5,108 nucleotides of DNA from Pseudomonadota bacterium (GCA_023416055.1 JAEZIH010000180.1:1-5108), one strand, 5' to 3'; shown: positions 1 through 5,047, numbered from the stretch's first letter. Program-made: numbers and translations. Notes: generated from the letters alone by a model not told the origin.

Positions 1-690
1 TACCTGCTCATGCCGCTGTCGACCGGCGAGACCTGGGTCACCCACCTTGGCATGACCGGCCGCTTCACCCTCGACGGCTCACAGCTCGGCGAGTTCGAGG
101 AGGCCGCCCCCGTCGCCGGCAAGCACGAGCACCTCGGCCTGTGCGCCGTCCGCGCCGGCGCCACGACCCGCATCGGCTTCGCCGACGCCCGCCGCTTCGG
201 CTTCATGGGCCTGATCCCGAGCGACGAGGTCGAGGCCCATCCGTGGTTCGCCGGCCTCGGCCCCGAGCCGCTCGGCAACGGCTTCTCCGGCGCTCATCTG
301 ACCGAGGCCTTCCACGGCAAGAAGCAGAACATCAAGGTCAGCCTGCTGGACCAGCGCATCGTCGCCGGCCTCGGCAACATCTACGTCTGCGAGGCCCTGT
401 TCCGCGCCCGCATCTCGCCGCTCGTCGCCGCCGGCAAGGTCTCGAAGCCCCGGCTGGAGACCCTCGCCGCCGAAGTCCGCAACGTGCTCAACGACGCCAT
501 CGCCGCCGGCGGCTCGACCCTGCGCGACTTCGCCAACGCCGAGGGCGGCCAGGGCTATTTCCAGCACCGCTTCGACGTCTACGGCCGCGAGGGCAAGCCC
601 TGCGCCCGCGACGGCTGCTCGGGGGTGGTCAGGCGCCTCGTCCAGGCCGGACGTTCCACCTTCTACTGCCCCGCCTGCCAGAAGCGCTGA
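1..690 (+). CDS. mutM: Formamidopyrimidine-DNA glycosylase (Fpg/MutM), 5'-truncated by window edge
   Basis: Bifunctional base-excision repair enzyme that removes oxidised purines such as 8-oxoguanine and nicks the abasic site. The reading frame is open from base 1, beginning YLLMPLSTGETWVTHLGMTG. This is the strand that follows the catalytic beta-hairpin lysine in Fpg, so roughly 57 N-terminal residues, including the catalytic Pro/Glu start and that lysine, lie outside the window. The ATG at base 10 is internal and is not the start. In the visible part (229 residues) the helix-two-turn-helix is at about residues 109-135, with the DNA-contacting Asn126 in GLGNIY. The C-terminal zinc finger has Cys201, Cys206, Cys223 and Cys226 and the lesion-contacting Arg218 in GRSTFYCPACQ, so the C-terminal half looks intact. 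The stop codon is followed 4 nt later by the DUF1697 start, suggesting co-transcription. Identification is secure; only the missing start cannot be judged. Confidence 0.96.
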   Translation, partial: YLLMPLSTGETWVTHLGMTGRFTLDGSQLGEFEEAAPVAGKHEHLGLCAVRAGATTRIGFADARRFGFMGLIPSDEVEAHPWFAGLGPEPLGNGFSGAHLTEAFHGKKQNIKVSLLDQRIVAGLGNIYVCEALFRARISPLVAAGKVSKPRLETLAAEVRNVLNDAIAAGGSTLRDFANAEGGQGYFQHRFDVYGREGKPCARDGCSGVVRRLVQAGRSTFYCPACQKR

Positions 691-694
691 CGCC

Positions 695-1240
695 ATGACC
701 GACCACCGCCTCATCCTGTTCCGCGGCATGAACACCGGCGGCGTCCGCGCCCCGGTCGCCGAGCAGCGCGCCATGGCCGCCGACATGGGCCTGAAGAACC
801 CCCGCACCCTCGCCGCCAGCGGCAACCTGGTGGTCGAAAGCGACCTGCCGCCGGGCCGCCTCGAGAGTGACATCGAGGCGGCCATGGAGAAGCGCTTCGG
901 CCTGAAGATCGCCGCCGTCGTCCGCACCCCGCAGCAGTGGGCGAGCCTGATCGCCGCCAACCCCTTCCCGGACGAGGCGAAGGCCGCCCCCGCGAAACTG
1001 CTGGTCATGGTCATGAAGGACGGCGTGAAGCCCGGAGCCGTCGACGCTCTCCGCGCCCTCGCTGTCGGCGACGAGCGCGTCGAACAGGTCGGCGACGACC
1101 TCTTCTTCTGGCACCCCGACGGCATCGGCCGCTCCAGGATGGCCGAGAAGGCCCAGCCCCGCCTGATCGGCGTCGGCACCGGCCGCAACTGGAACACGGC
1201 GCTGAAGCTGGCGGAGATGGTCGGCCTTCCGTCCCGCTGA
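695..1240 (+). CDS. DUF1697 family protein
   Basis: Small cytosolic protein of 181 residues belonging to the DUF1697 family, whose biochemical role is unknown to me. The family signature is visible at both ends: LFRGMNTGG at residues 8-16 and SGN at 42-44 near the N-terminus, and the characteristic GVGTGRNWNTALKL at 159-172 near the C-terminus. Length is normal for the family. There is no signal peptide or membrane segment. The ATG lies 4 nt after the mutM stop and has no convincing Shine-Dalgarno, so translation may be coupled to mutM. This start is chosen because the family motif begins only seven residues in and no better in-frame start is available. Nothing suggests recent transfer: codon usage is as GC-rich as its neighbours. 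A link to DNA repair would rest only on adjacency to mutM. Confidence 0.88.
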   Translation: MTDHRLILFRGMNTGGVRAPVAEQRAMAADMGLKNPRTLAASGNLVVESDLPPGRLESDIEAAMEKRFGLKIAAVVRTPQQWASLIAANPFPDEAKAAPAKLLVMVMKDGVKPGAVDALRALAVGDERVEQVGDDLFFWHPDGIGRSRMAEKAQPRLIGVGTGRNWNTALKLAEMVGLPSR

Positions 1241-1278
1241 CCGGCTCGCTATGCAGGCCGCAGATTGAGGAGATCCCG

Positions 1279-2067
1279 ATGGCCGACGCCTACGACAACC
1301 TGCTGATCGAACGCCACGCCGACGGCTACGCCGTGGTCACCCTGAACCGGCCCGAGGCGCTGAACGCCCTGAACTCCGCCCTGTTCAAGGACCTGTCCGA
1401 TTTCCTCGACAGCGTCGAGCACGACGACAGCGTCCGCTGCCTGATCCTCACCGGCTCGGGCGACAAGGCCTTCGCCGCCGGCGCCGACATCAAGGAGATG
1501 GCCGACCAGTCCTACGCCGACATGTACAAGGCCAACTTCTTCTCCCTCGGCCACGACCGCATCACCCGCTTCCGCAAGCCGATCATCGCCGCGGTCAACG
1601 GCTTCGCCCTCGGCGGCGGCTGCGAACTGGCCATGCTGTGCGACTTCATCGTCGCCTCCGAGAAGGCGAAGTTCGGCCAGCCCGAGATCAACCTCGGCGT
1701 CGCCCCCGGCATCGGCGGCTCCCAGCGCCTGACCCGCCTGGTCGGCAAGTCCAAGGCCATGGACATGGTCCTGACCGCCCGCATGATGGACGCCGCCGAG
1801 GCCGAACGCGCCGGCCTCGCCAGCCGCGTCGTCCCGCACGACCAGCTGCTCGACGAGGTCCGCAAGATCGCCGCGAAGATCGCCTCGCAGAGCCCGCTGG
1901 CGGTCATGGCCAACAAGGAAATGGTCAACGCCGCCCTCGAAACCACCCTGGCCCAGGGCGTCCAGTTCGAGCGCCGCCTGTTCCACTCCCTCTTCGCCTT
2001 CGAGGACCAGAAGGAGGGCATGGCCGCCTTCGTCGAGAAGCGGAAGCCGGAGTTCAGGGGGCGCTAG
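1279..2067 (+). CDS. Enoyl-CoA hydratase (crotonase family)
   Basis: Predicted to hydrate trans-2-enoyl-CoA to 3-hydroxyacyl-CoA in fatty-acid beta-oxidation, in the cytosol. The 262-residue protein is full length for a stand-alone crotonase. Visible landmarks are NRPEALNAL at 23-31, the first oxyanion-hole segment AFAAGADIKEM at 64-74, and NGFALGGGCELAMLCD at 107-122. The last contains the oxyanion-hole glycine (Gly113) and the catalytic Glu116. The second catalytic glutamate, Glu136, is in GQPEINLG, followed by PGIGGSQRLTR. Both acid/base glutamates of true hydratases are present, arguing for hydration rather than another crotonase reaction. The start at 1279 is fixed by a strong GAGGAG (1267-1272) 6 nt upstream; a longer in-frame extension back into the DUF1697 gene is an artefact. 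The gene follows DUF1697 after 38 nt and ends 2 nt before the stop of the convergent ClpP-like gene. Exact acyl-chain preference cannot be read from sequence. Confidence 0.95.
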   Translation: MADAYDNLLIERHADGYAVVTLNRPEALNALNSALFKDLSDFLDSVEHDDSVRCLILTGSGDKAFAAGADIKEMADQSYADMYKANFFSLGHDRITRFRKPIIAAVNGFALGGGCELAMLCDFIVASEKAKFGQPEINLGVAPGIGGSQRLTRLVGKSKAMDMVLTARMMDAAEAERAGLASRVVPHDQLLDEVRKIAAKIASQSPLAVMANKEMVNAALETTLAQGVQFERRLFHSLFAFEDQKEGMAAFVEKRKPEFRGR

Positions 2068-2069
2068 CT

Positions 2070-2630
2070 CTAAACCAACCCGGCTACCAGCCCCCGCTTC
2101 AGCGCTTGCTCGGCGTCGAGATACCAGTTCTCGCGCGCCTCCTTCTCGAGCTCATCCAGCGCCACTCCGCTGCCCTCGATCAGAGCTTCGAAGTCCGATC
2201 GCTGGACCTTCAGGCCGAGGTCGATCTCGGACAGCAGCGCCTCGACCCGTGGCCGCTCGTCGGCAAGGAAGTTGCTGAGTTCGAGGGTCTTCGCCAGCTT
2301 GCGGCAGTGGATCATCAGCACGCACTGGCGATCCAGCCAGCGGTCCTCGCGGCGGAAGCCCGACATGATGGTCGCCCCGGCCGAATAGACCGTGGTCTTG
2401 CCGAAGAAGAGCACGCGGCCGCCGTTCTGCTCGCGGTGCTGGCGGATGTCGGCGGCGATGCGCCGGCCGACGTCGGCGTCGCCGCCCACTGTGGTCAGCT
2501 CGACCACCACGGGGCCATCACCTTCGCGCGCGGCGTCGAACTGTTCGAGGAAGGCCTTCAACATGGCGTCGCCGACCTCGCCGTAGAGGCGCACCTGCGG
2601 CGTCAGAAGGGCTTCGGGAAAATCGCTCAT
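2070..2630 (-). CDS. ClpP-like (peptidase S14 / Clp-fold serine protease) protein
   Basis: A 186-residue protein of the ClpP/crotonase fold. It is distinct from housekeeping ClpP but fits a ClpP-like family I recall from sphingomonads and other alphaproteobacteria. The segment LTTVGGDADVGRRIA (45-59) matches the ClpP NSPGG oxyanion region. Ser83 in VYSAGATIM aligns with the nucleophile, and His108 in LMIHCRK with the catalytic histidine. The C-terminal NWYLDAEQALKRGLV (168-182) aligns with the segment holding the catalytic aspartate, but Asn168 falls at the Asp position, so the triad may be incomplete or use another residue. There is no signal peptide, and the long ClpP N-terminal propeptide is absent. 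The start is the only ATG before the conserved VRLYGEV strand; its Shine-Dalgarno is weak. It lies downstream of the glutamine-rich microprotein gene with no promoter of its own visible, so it probably shares that gene's stress-type promoter. Substrate and any AAA+ partner are unknown. Confidence 0.85.
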   Translation of the reverse strand: MSDFPEALLTPQVRLYGEVGDAMLKAFLEQFDAAREGDGPVVVELTTVGGDADVGRRIAADIRQHREQNGGRVLFFGKTTVYSAGATIMSGFRREDRWLDRQCVLMIHCRKLAKTLELSNFLADERPRVEALLSEIDLGLKVQRSDFEALIEGSGVALDELEKEARENWYLDAEQALKRGLVAGLV

Positions 2631-2652
2631 TCTCGGATGGGGGACGGTGGCT

Positions 2653-2675
2653 GGCGGGGCGACAGCCGCCCCGCC
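2653..2675. other. GC-rich perfect hairpin between microprotein and ClpP-like genes
   Basis: A perfect 9-bp inverted repeat: GGCGGGGCG at 2653-2661 and CGCCCCGCC at 2667-2675, with a 5-nt loop. It lies in the 56-nt gap between the glutamine-rich gene and the ClpP-like gene. There is no T-run on the minus strand after the stem, so it is not a canonical intrinsic terminator. It could slow transcription, protect the 3' end of the upstream message, or set unequal expression of the two genes. The repeat is seen; the role is inference. Confidence 0.5.
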
Positions 2676-2686
2676 GCCCCTTCTCG

Positions 2687-2821
2687 TTATTGGCGCTGCT
2701 TCTGGCGCTGCTGGTCTTGGCGCTGGCGCTGTTCGTCCTGACGCTGGCGCTGCTGGTCCTGGCGCTGCTGGCCGCCGGCCTGGCGCTGCTTCTGTTCCTG
2801 TTCCTGGTTCTGGTTGGGCAT
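2687..2821 (-). CDS. Glutamine-rich heptad-repeat microprotein (44 aa)
   Basis: A small gene of 44 codons plus TAA that I reconstructed codon by codon from the minus strand; no known function is recognised. The product starts MPNQNQEQEQKQRQAGG. From residue 21 it has three near-identical seven-residue units (QDQQRQR, QDEQRQR, QDQQRQK) and ends with QRQ. Twenty-one of 44 residues are glutamine. There are eight Arg and two Lys against six acidic residues (net about +4), and no aromatic or aliphatic residue beyond Met1, Pro2 and Ala15, so it should be disordered and very soluble. Support for translation: a strong AAGGGAG 7 nt upstream of the ATG and an EcfG-type promoter about 40-65 nt upstream of it. 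It precedes the ClpP-like gene. Cytosolic; possibly a stress-protective or nucleic-acid-associated peptide, but that is a guess. An antisense reading is less likely because the start, Shine-Dalgarno and stop are all coherent here. Confidence 0.72.
   Translation of the reverse strand: MPNQNQEQEQKQRQAGGQQRQDQQRQRQDEQRQRQDQQRQKQRQ
2699..2761 (-). repeat. Three tandem 21-bp units encoding polar heptads
   Basis: Three contiguous 21-bp units at 2741-2761, 2720-2740 and 2699-2719 encode residues 21-41 of the glutamine-rich microprotein. Units 1 and 3 share 14 identical bases (TGGCGCTGCTGGTC on the plus strand at 2745-2758 and 2703-2716). Differences include synonymous ones (CGT/CGC, CAG/CAA) as well as coding ones (CAG/GAA, CGY/AAG). 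This fits an old internal duplication kept at the protein level rather than a fresh slippage product. Copy number may vary between strains. Confidence 0.8.
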
Positions 2822-2828
2822 CTTCCTA

Positions 2829-2835
2829 CTCCCTT
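2829..2835 (-). promoter_or_regulatory. Strong Shine-Dalgarno of the microprotein gene
   Basis: Read on the minus strand, AAGGGAG lies 7 nt before the ATG at 2821-2819. It is one of the better ribosome-binding sites in the window and is the main reason for accepting the 44-codon gene as real. Confidence 0.7.
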
Positions 2836-2862
2836 GTTGGCGCGGGGAGTGCGCAGATGAGC

Positions 2863-2887
2863 AACCGGCCAGATCAGGCCTTGTTCC
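2863..2887 (-). promoter_or_regulatory. EcfG/SigT-type general-stress promoter (second unit)
   Basis: On the minus strand, GGAAC (2887-2883), a 16-nt spacer and GGTT (2866-2863). The known alphaproteobacterial EcfG consensus is GGAAC-N16/17-CGTT; only the first base of the -10 element deviates. It begins about 20 nt after the stop of the 72-residue gene and would start transcription near 2856, giving a leader of about 35 nt before the glutamine-rich gene. It would drive the microprotein and, probably, the ClpP-like gene. The motif is seen; sigma assignment is inference, strengthened by the matching motif at 4928-4953. Confidence 0.62.
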
Positions 2888-2905
2888 TGCACCTCTGACG
2901 CGTCC

Positions 2906-3124
2906 TCAGACCATCTGGTCGGGGTGGGTCTGGGTGCCGGGCGGACGGGCCCCCTCCTCGACCTCCTGGTAGTCGTCATCCGTCTCGTGGACCGACAGGA
3001 TGCTCTCGCCCTCGGACATCAGCGGCGCGGCGGCGTCGGCGGCCTGGACGTCGGTCTTGGACGGCACCTTGAGCACGCGGGTCTCGCCGCCCTCGACGCC
3101 TACGGTCACGCGATAGATGCGCAT
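2906..3124 (-). CDS. Small acidic conserved-type hypothetical protein (72 aa)
   Basis: A 72-residue protein I cannot assign to a named family. The N-terminal half has an alternating pattern suggestive of two beta strands (RIYRVTVGV at 2-10 and TRVLKVPSK at 15-23). Next comes an alanine-rich helix (DVQAADAAAPLM, 25-36), another short strand (SILSVHE, 41-47) and an acidic tail (TDDDYQEVEEG) ending in a Pro/Gly-rich, probably disordered stretch. There is no signal peptide or membrane segment. The start is well fixed: AGGAG (3131-3135) lies 6 nt upstream of the ATG. The gene begins 13 nt after the stop of the alcohol dehydrogenase gene, so it is almost certainly co-transcribed with it. It could be an accessory or stress protein; there is no evidence of a catalytic site. 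Confidence 0.8.
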   Translation of the reverse strand: MRIYRVTVGVEGGETRVLKVPSKTDVQAADAAAPLMSEGESILSVHETDDDYQEVEEGARPPGTQTHPDQMV

Positions 3125-3137
3125 GGTTCGCTCCTGG

Positions 3138-4310
3138 TCACTGCGGCTTGAGGACCACCTTGGTCCACTCGTCCGGATTGTCGTGGAAGTTGCGATAGCC
3201 CTCGGCGGCCTGCTCCAGCGGCAGGCGGTGGCTGATCAGGTCGGTGGTGTCGACCTTGCCCTCGAGGATCAGCTCCAGCAGGTGCGGCAGATATTTCTGT
3301 ACGTGCGTCTGGCCAGTCCTGATGGCCAGCCCCTTCTGCATGAAGGCGCCGATCGGCAGCTTGTCGCCGATGCCACCGTAGACGCCGGGCACCGAGACCC
3401 GACCGCCCTTGCGGCAGGCCATGATGGTTTCGCGCAGGACGTGCTGGCGGTCGGTGCCCAGCTTCGTCTCCTGCTTGACCGCATCGATGATGTTGTCCGG
3501 CGAGAAGCCGTGAGCCTCCATGCCCACGGCGTCGATGCAGGCGTCCGGCCCGATGCCCGCGGTCATCTCCATCAGCGCCTCGCGCACCTTGACCTCGTGG
3601 TAGTTCAGCACCTCGGCGCCGTTCTTCTTCGCCAGCTCCAGGCGACGCGGCAGGTGGTCGATAGCGATGACGCGGGCGGCGCCCTGCAGGAAGCAGCTCT
3701 TGATGGTGAACAGGCCGACCGGGCCACAGCCCCAGACCGCGACCGTGTCGCCCGGCTCGATCTCCGCATTCTCGGCCGCCATCCAGCCGGTCGGGAAGAT
3801 GTCGGTGAGAAACAGAACCCTGTCGTCGTCGACCCCGTCGGGCACGACCAGCGGCCCGATGTCCGAATAGGGAACCCGGACGTACTCGGCCTGGCCGCCG
3901 GCGTAGCCGCCGGTCATGTGCGAATAGCCGAACAGGCCGCTCATCGGATAGCCGTAGGCGATCTCCGACGCGTCCGACTTGTCGGCCGGATTGGAGTTGT
4001 CGCAGGCGGAGTACTGGTGCTTGCCGCAGAAGAAGCAACTGCCGCAGGCGATGACGAAGGGCACGACCACGCGCTGGCCGACCTGGAGGGTCGAGCGGGG
4101 GCCGACCTCCTCGACCACGCCCATGAACTCGTGCCCCAGAATGTCGCCGTTAGACATGCCCGGGATCATGCTGTCGTAGAGGTGCAGATCCGAGCCGCAG
4201 ATGGCGGTCGAGGTCACCTTGATGATGGCGTCGCGGGGATTGACGATCTGCGGATCGGGGACCGTGTCCACCTGTACATTGTGCTTTCCGTGCCAAGTCA
4301 GCGCGCGCAT
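3138..4310 (-). CDS. Zinc-dependent alcohol dehydrogenase, formaldehyde-dehydrogenase-like
   Basis: NAD-dependent medium-chain dehydrogenase of 390 residues, in the branch related to glutathione-independent formaldehyde dehydrogenase. Catalytic-zinc ligands are visible as Cys38 (AICGSDLH), His60 with Glu61 (LGHEFMG) and Asp170 ([10 protein letters not shown]); the Asp third ligand is the feature known from Pseudomonas formaldehyde dehydrogenase. The structural zinc site is Cys89, Cys92, Cys95 and Cys103. The Rossmann motif is GCGPVG (194-199), with an acidic Asp218 in VIAIDH favouring NAD. The insert at about 265-300 ([13 protein letters not shown] onward) is also typical of this branch. It acts in the cytosol and probably oxidises small alcohols or aldehydes; the true substrate is not readable. 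The ATG at 4310 gives the usual [11 protein letters not shown]-terminus, though its Shine-Dalgarno (GAGA) is weak. It lies 26 nt after the SRPBCC gene and 13 nt before the 72-residue gene, forming an operon likely driven by the stress-type promoter at 4928-4953. Confidence 0.94.
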   Translation of the reverse strand: MRALTWHGKHNVQVDTVPDPQIVNPRDAIIKVTSTAICGSDLHLYDSMIPGMSNGDILGHEFMGVVEEVGPRSTLQVGQRVVVPFVIACGSCFFCGKHQYSACDNSNPADKSDASEIAYGYPMSGLFGYSHMTGGYAGGQAEYVRVPYSDIGPLVVPDGVDDDRVLFLTDIFPTGWMAAENAEIEPGDTVAVWGCGPVGLFTIKSCFLQGAARVIAIDHLPRRLELAKKNGAEVLNYHEVKVREALMEMTAGIGPDACIDAVGMEAHGFSPDNIIDAVKQETKLGTDRQHVLRETIMACRKGGRVSVPGVYGGIGDKLPIGAFMQKGLAIRTGQTHVQKYLPHLLELILEGKVDTTDLISHRLPLEQAAEGYRNFHDNPDEWTKVVLKPQ

Positions 4311-4336
4311 GCGGGTCTCTTTCTTTGGAGTGGGGA

Positions 4337-4906
4337 TCAGAGGTGGCGGTCGGCGCGCGGAGCCGCGTCAGGGGCCCGGGAGGTCGCGACCTCGCCCGTC
4401 TCCATCAGCTGCTTGAAACGGCGCAGTTCACGGCGCGCCTGGATGCGCGGCTCGCGCTGCAGCACCTTGGCGACGACCTTGCCGACCGGCCCGGCGGGCG
4501 GGTCGTAGCTGATGAAGACGCGCACCTCGGTACCCCGGGCGAAGGGGTTGTCGCGAAACTCGATCCAGCCTTCGTGATCGATGTCGCTCTCTTCCAGCGA
4601 CCGCCAGGCGATATACTCGCCCGGCCGCTCCTCGGTGATCTCGCTGACCAGTTCGAAGTCGGCCCCGGCCGGCCCGGCGATGATCCAGCTGGACCGGCCG
4701 GACCCAAGCATTTCGACCGACTTCACATTTTCCATGAAGGCGGGCAGGTTCCGGAAGTCGCGCCAGAAGTCGTACAGCTCCTGGCGGGGACGGTTGATCA
4801 TCACCGCGCGGACGCTGGCCGCCTCGTGGTCGCCCTCGATCCGATCCTTGTCGTGAAAGGCGGGCGAGGCGACATCGGCGTCGGTGGACATCGGGTGTTC
4901 GGACAT
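4337..4906 (-). CDS. SRPBCC / polyketide cyclase-like protein
   Basis: A 189-residue protein of the START/Bet v1-like (SRPBCC) superfamily, polyketide_cyc type, with a hydrophobic ligand-binding cavity; the ligand is unknown. The first 30 or so residues are polar and probably disordered. The domain starts at [20 protein letters not shown] (31-50) and continues with [17 protein letters not shown] (51-67), [19 protein letters not shown] (72-90) and [12 protein letters not shown] (94-105). It ends in an amphipathic, basic helix at about 141-170, followed by a polar tail. The start at 4906 is supported by AAGGAG (4912-4917) 5 nt upstream; Met6 has no such site. It is the first gene of the minus-strand operon, directly below an EcfG-type promoter, and is followed 26 nt later by the zinc alcohol dehydrogenase. 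I recall this pairing from other alphaproteobacteria and associate it with stress regulons, which fits the promoter. The molecular role is undefined. Confidence 0.9.
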   Translation of the reverse strand: MSEHPMSTDADVASPAFHDKDRIEGDHEAASVRAVMINRPRQELYDFWRDFRNLPAFMENVKSVEMLGSGRSSWIIAGPAGADFELVSEITEERPGEYIAWRSLEESDIDHEGWIEFRDNPFARGTEVRVFISYDPPAGPVGKVVAKVLQREPRIQARRELRRFKQLMETGEVATSRAPDAAPRADRHL

Positions 4907-4927
4907 GAAGGCTCCTTCCGGGGAGCC

Positions 4928-4953
4928 AACCCCTTCGCCGCCGCCTTCGTTCC
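4928..4953 (-). promoter_or_regulatory. EcfG/SigT-type general-stress promoter (first unit)
   Basis: On the minus strand, GGAAC (4953-4949), a 17-nt spacer and GGTT (4931-4928). This is the same near-consensus form as at 2863-2887, with one extra spacer base, which EcfG promoters tolerate. The predicted start near 4921 gives a very short leader before the SRPBCC start at 4906, just enough to include the AAGGAG ribosome-binding site. It would drive the SRPBCC, alcohol dehydrogenase and 72-residue genes. The motif is seen; the sigma factor is inferred. Confidence 0.62.
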
Positions 4954-4963
4954 GCGCCGACCA

Positions 4964-4968
4964 GACTC
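4964..4968. other. Single GANTC (CcrM methylation) site
   Basis: GACTC at 4964-4968 is the only GANTC motif I found on reading the whole window. It falls between the -35 elements of the two divergent promoters. In Caulobacterales, CcrM methylates the adenine of GANTC, and such sites are known to be rare in coding DNA and enriched in regulatory regions. Any effect on either promoter is inference. Confidence 0.6.
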
Positions 4969-4971
4969 GCC

Positions 4972-5000
4972 TTGAACCCGGCCGGCCTTTCCGCTATAGG
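4972..5000 (+). promoter_or_regulatory. Sigma-70-type promoter for rpsT
   Basis: TTGAAC (4972-4977), a 17-nt spacer and TATAGG (4995-5000), preceded by GC so that the -10 reads GCTATA, as in the Caulobacter housekeeping consensus TTGAC-N10-14-GCTANAWC. The spacing suits a housekeeping promoter and places the start near 5007, about 60 nt before the rpsT ATG. It is back to back with the stress-type promoter; the two -35 elements are 18 bp apart. Confidence 0.65.
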
Positions 5001-5020
5001 CCCGCGCTCTTGAGATTTTC

Positions 5021-5047
5021 GCGCCGTGGACAGGTGTTCCGCGGCGC
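5021..5047 (+). promoter_or_regulatory. Hairpin in the rpsT 5' leader
   Basis: GCGCCGTGGA (5021-5030) pairs with TCCGCGGCGC (5038-5047) to give a 10-bp stem containing one G-U pair, with a 7-nt loop (CAGGTGT). It would form in the leader shortly after the predicted start and ends 8 nt before the AAGG ribosome-binding site (5056-5059). It is followed by TTTCC rather than a true T-run. It could be a site for feedback control of S20 synthesis, a weak attenuator, or an mRNA-stabilising stem. The structure is read from sequence; function is inference. Confidence 0.6.

Noticed and set aside
79..1197. Long minus-strand open frame across mutM and the DUF1697 gene
   Set aside because: It is Ala/Gly/Arg-rich shadow of two well-supported plus-strand genes, with no recognisable domain.
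937..1278. N-terminal extension of the enoyl-CoA hydratase frame
   Set aside because: The extra 114 residues are Arg/Pro/Gly-rich and overlap DUF1697 out of frame; a strong GAGGAG just before the ATG at 1279 and the family's normal length fix the shorter start.
1241..1278. GCTATGC as a -10 element for a separate hydratase promoter
   Set aside because: It matches only part of the Caulobacter -10 and has no acceptable -35 at the right distance; co-transcription from upstream is simpler.
2699..2761. CRISPR-like or mobile-element repeat
   Set aside because: The 21-bp units are contiguous without spacers, lie in frame inside a coding sequence and differ synonymously, so they are protein heptads.
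2909..2920. Short inverted repeat GACCA/TGGTC at the end of the 72-residue gene as a terminator
   Set aside because: The loop would be 2 nt, too tight for a stable hairpin, and no T-run follows on the minus strand.
2518..2979. 153-codon minus-strand frame across the microprotein region
   Set aside because: It overlaps three better-supported minus-strand genes in another frame, and its Ser/Arg/Ala-rich composition is the shifted reading of the CAG/CGC repeats.
3117..4508. Long open frame (463 codons) on the plus strand opposite the dehydrogenase
   Set aside because: It is antisense to a gene with complete zinc and NAD motifs, has low-complexity Ala/Val/Asp/Gly/Arg-rich composition typical of GC-rich shadow frames, and has no family motif.
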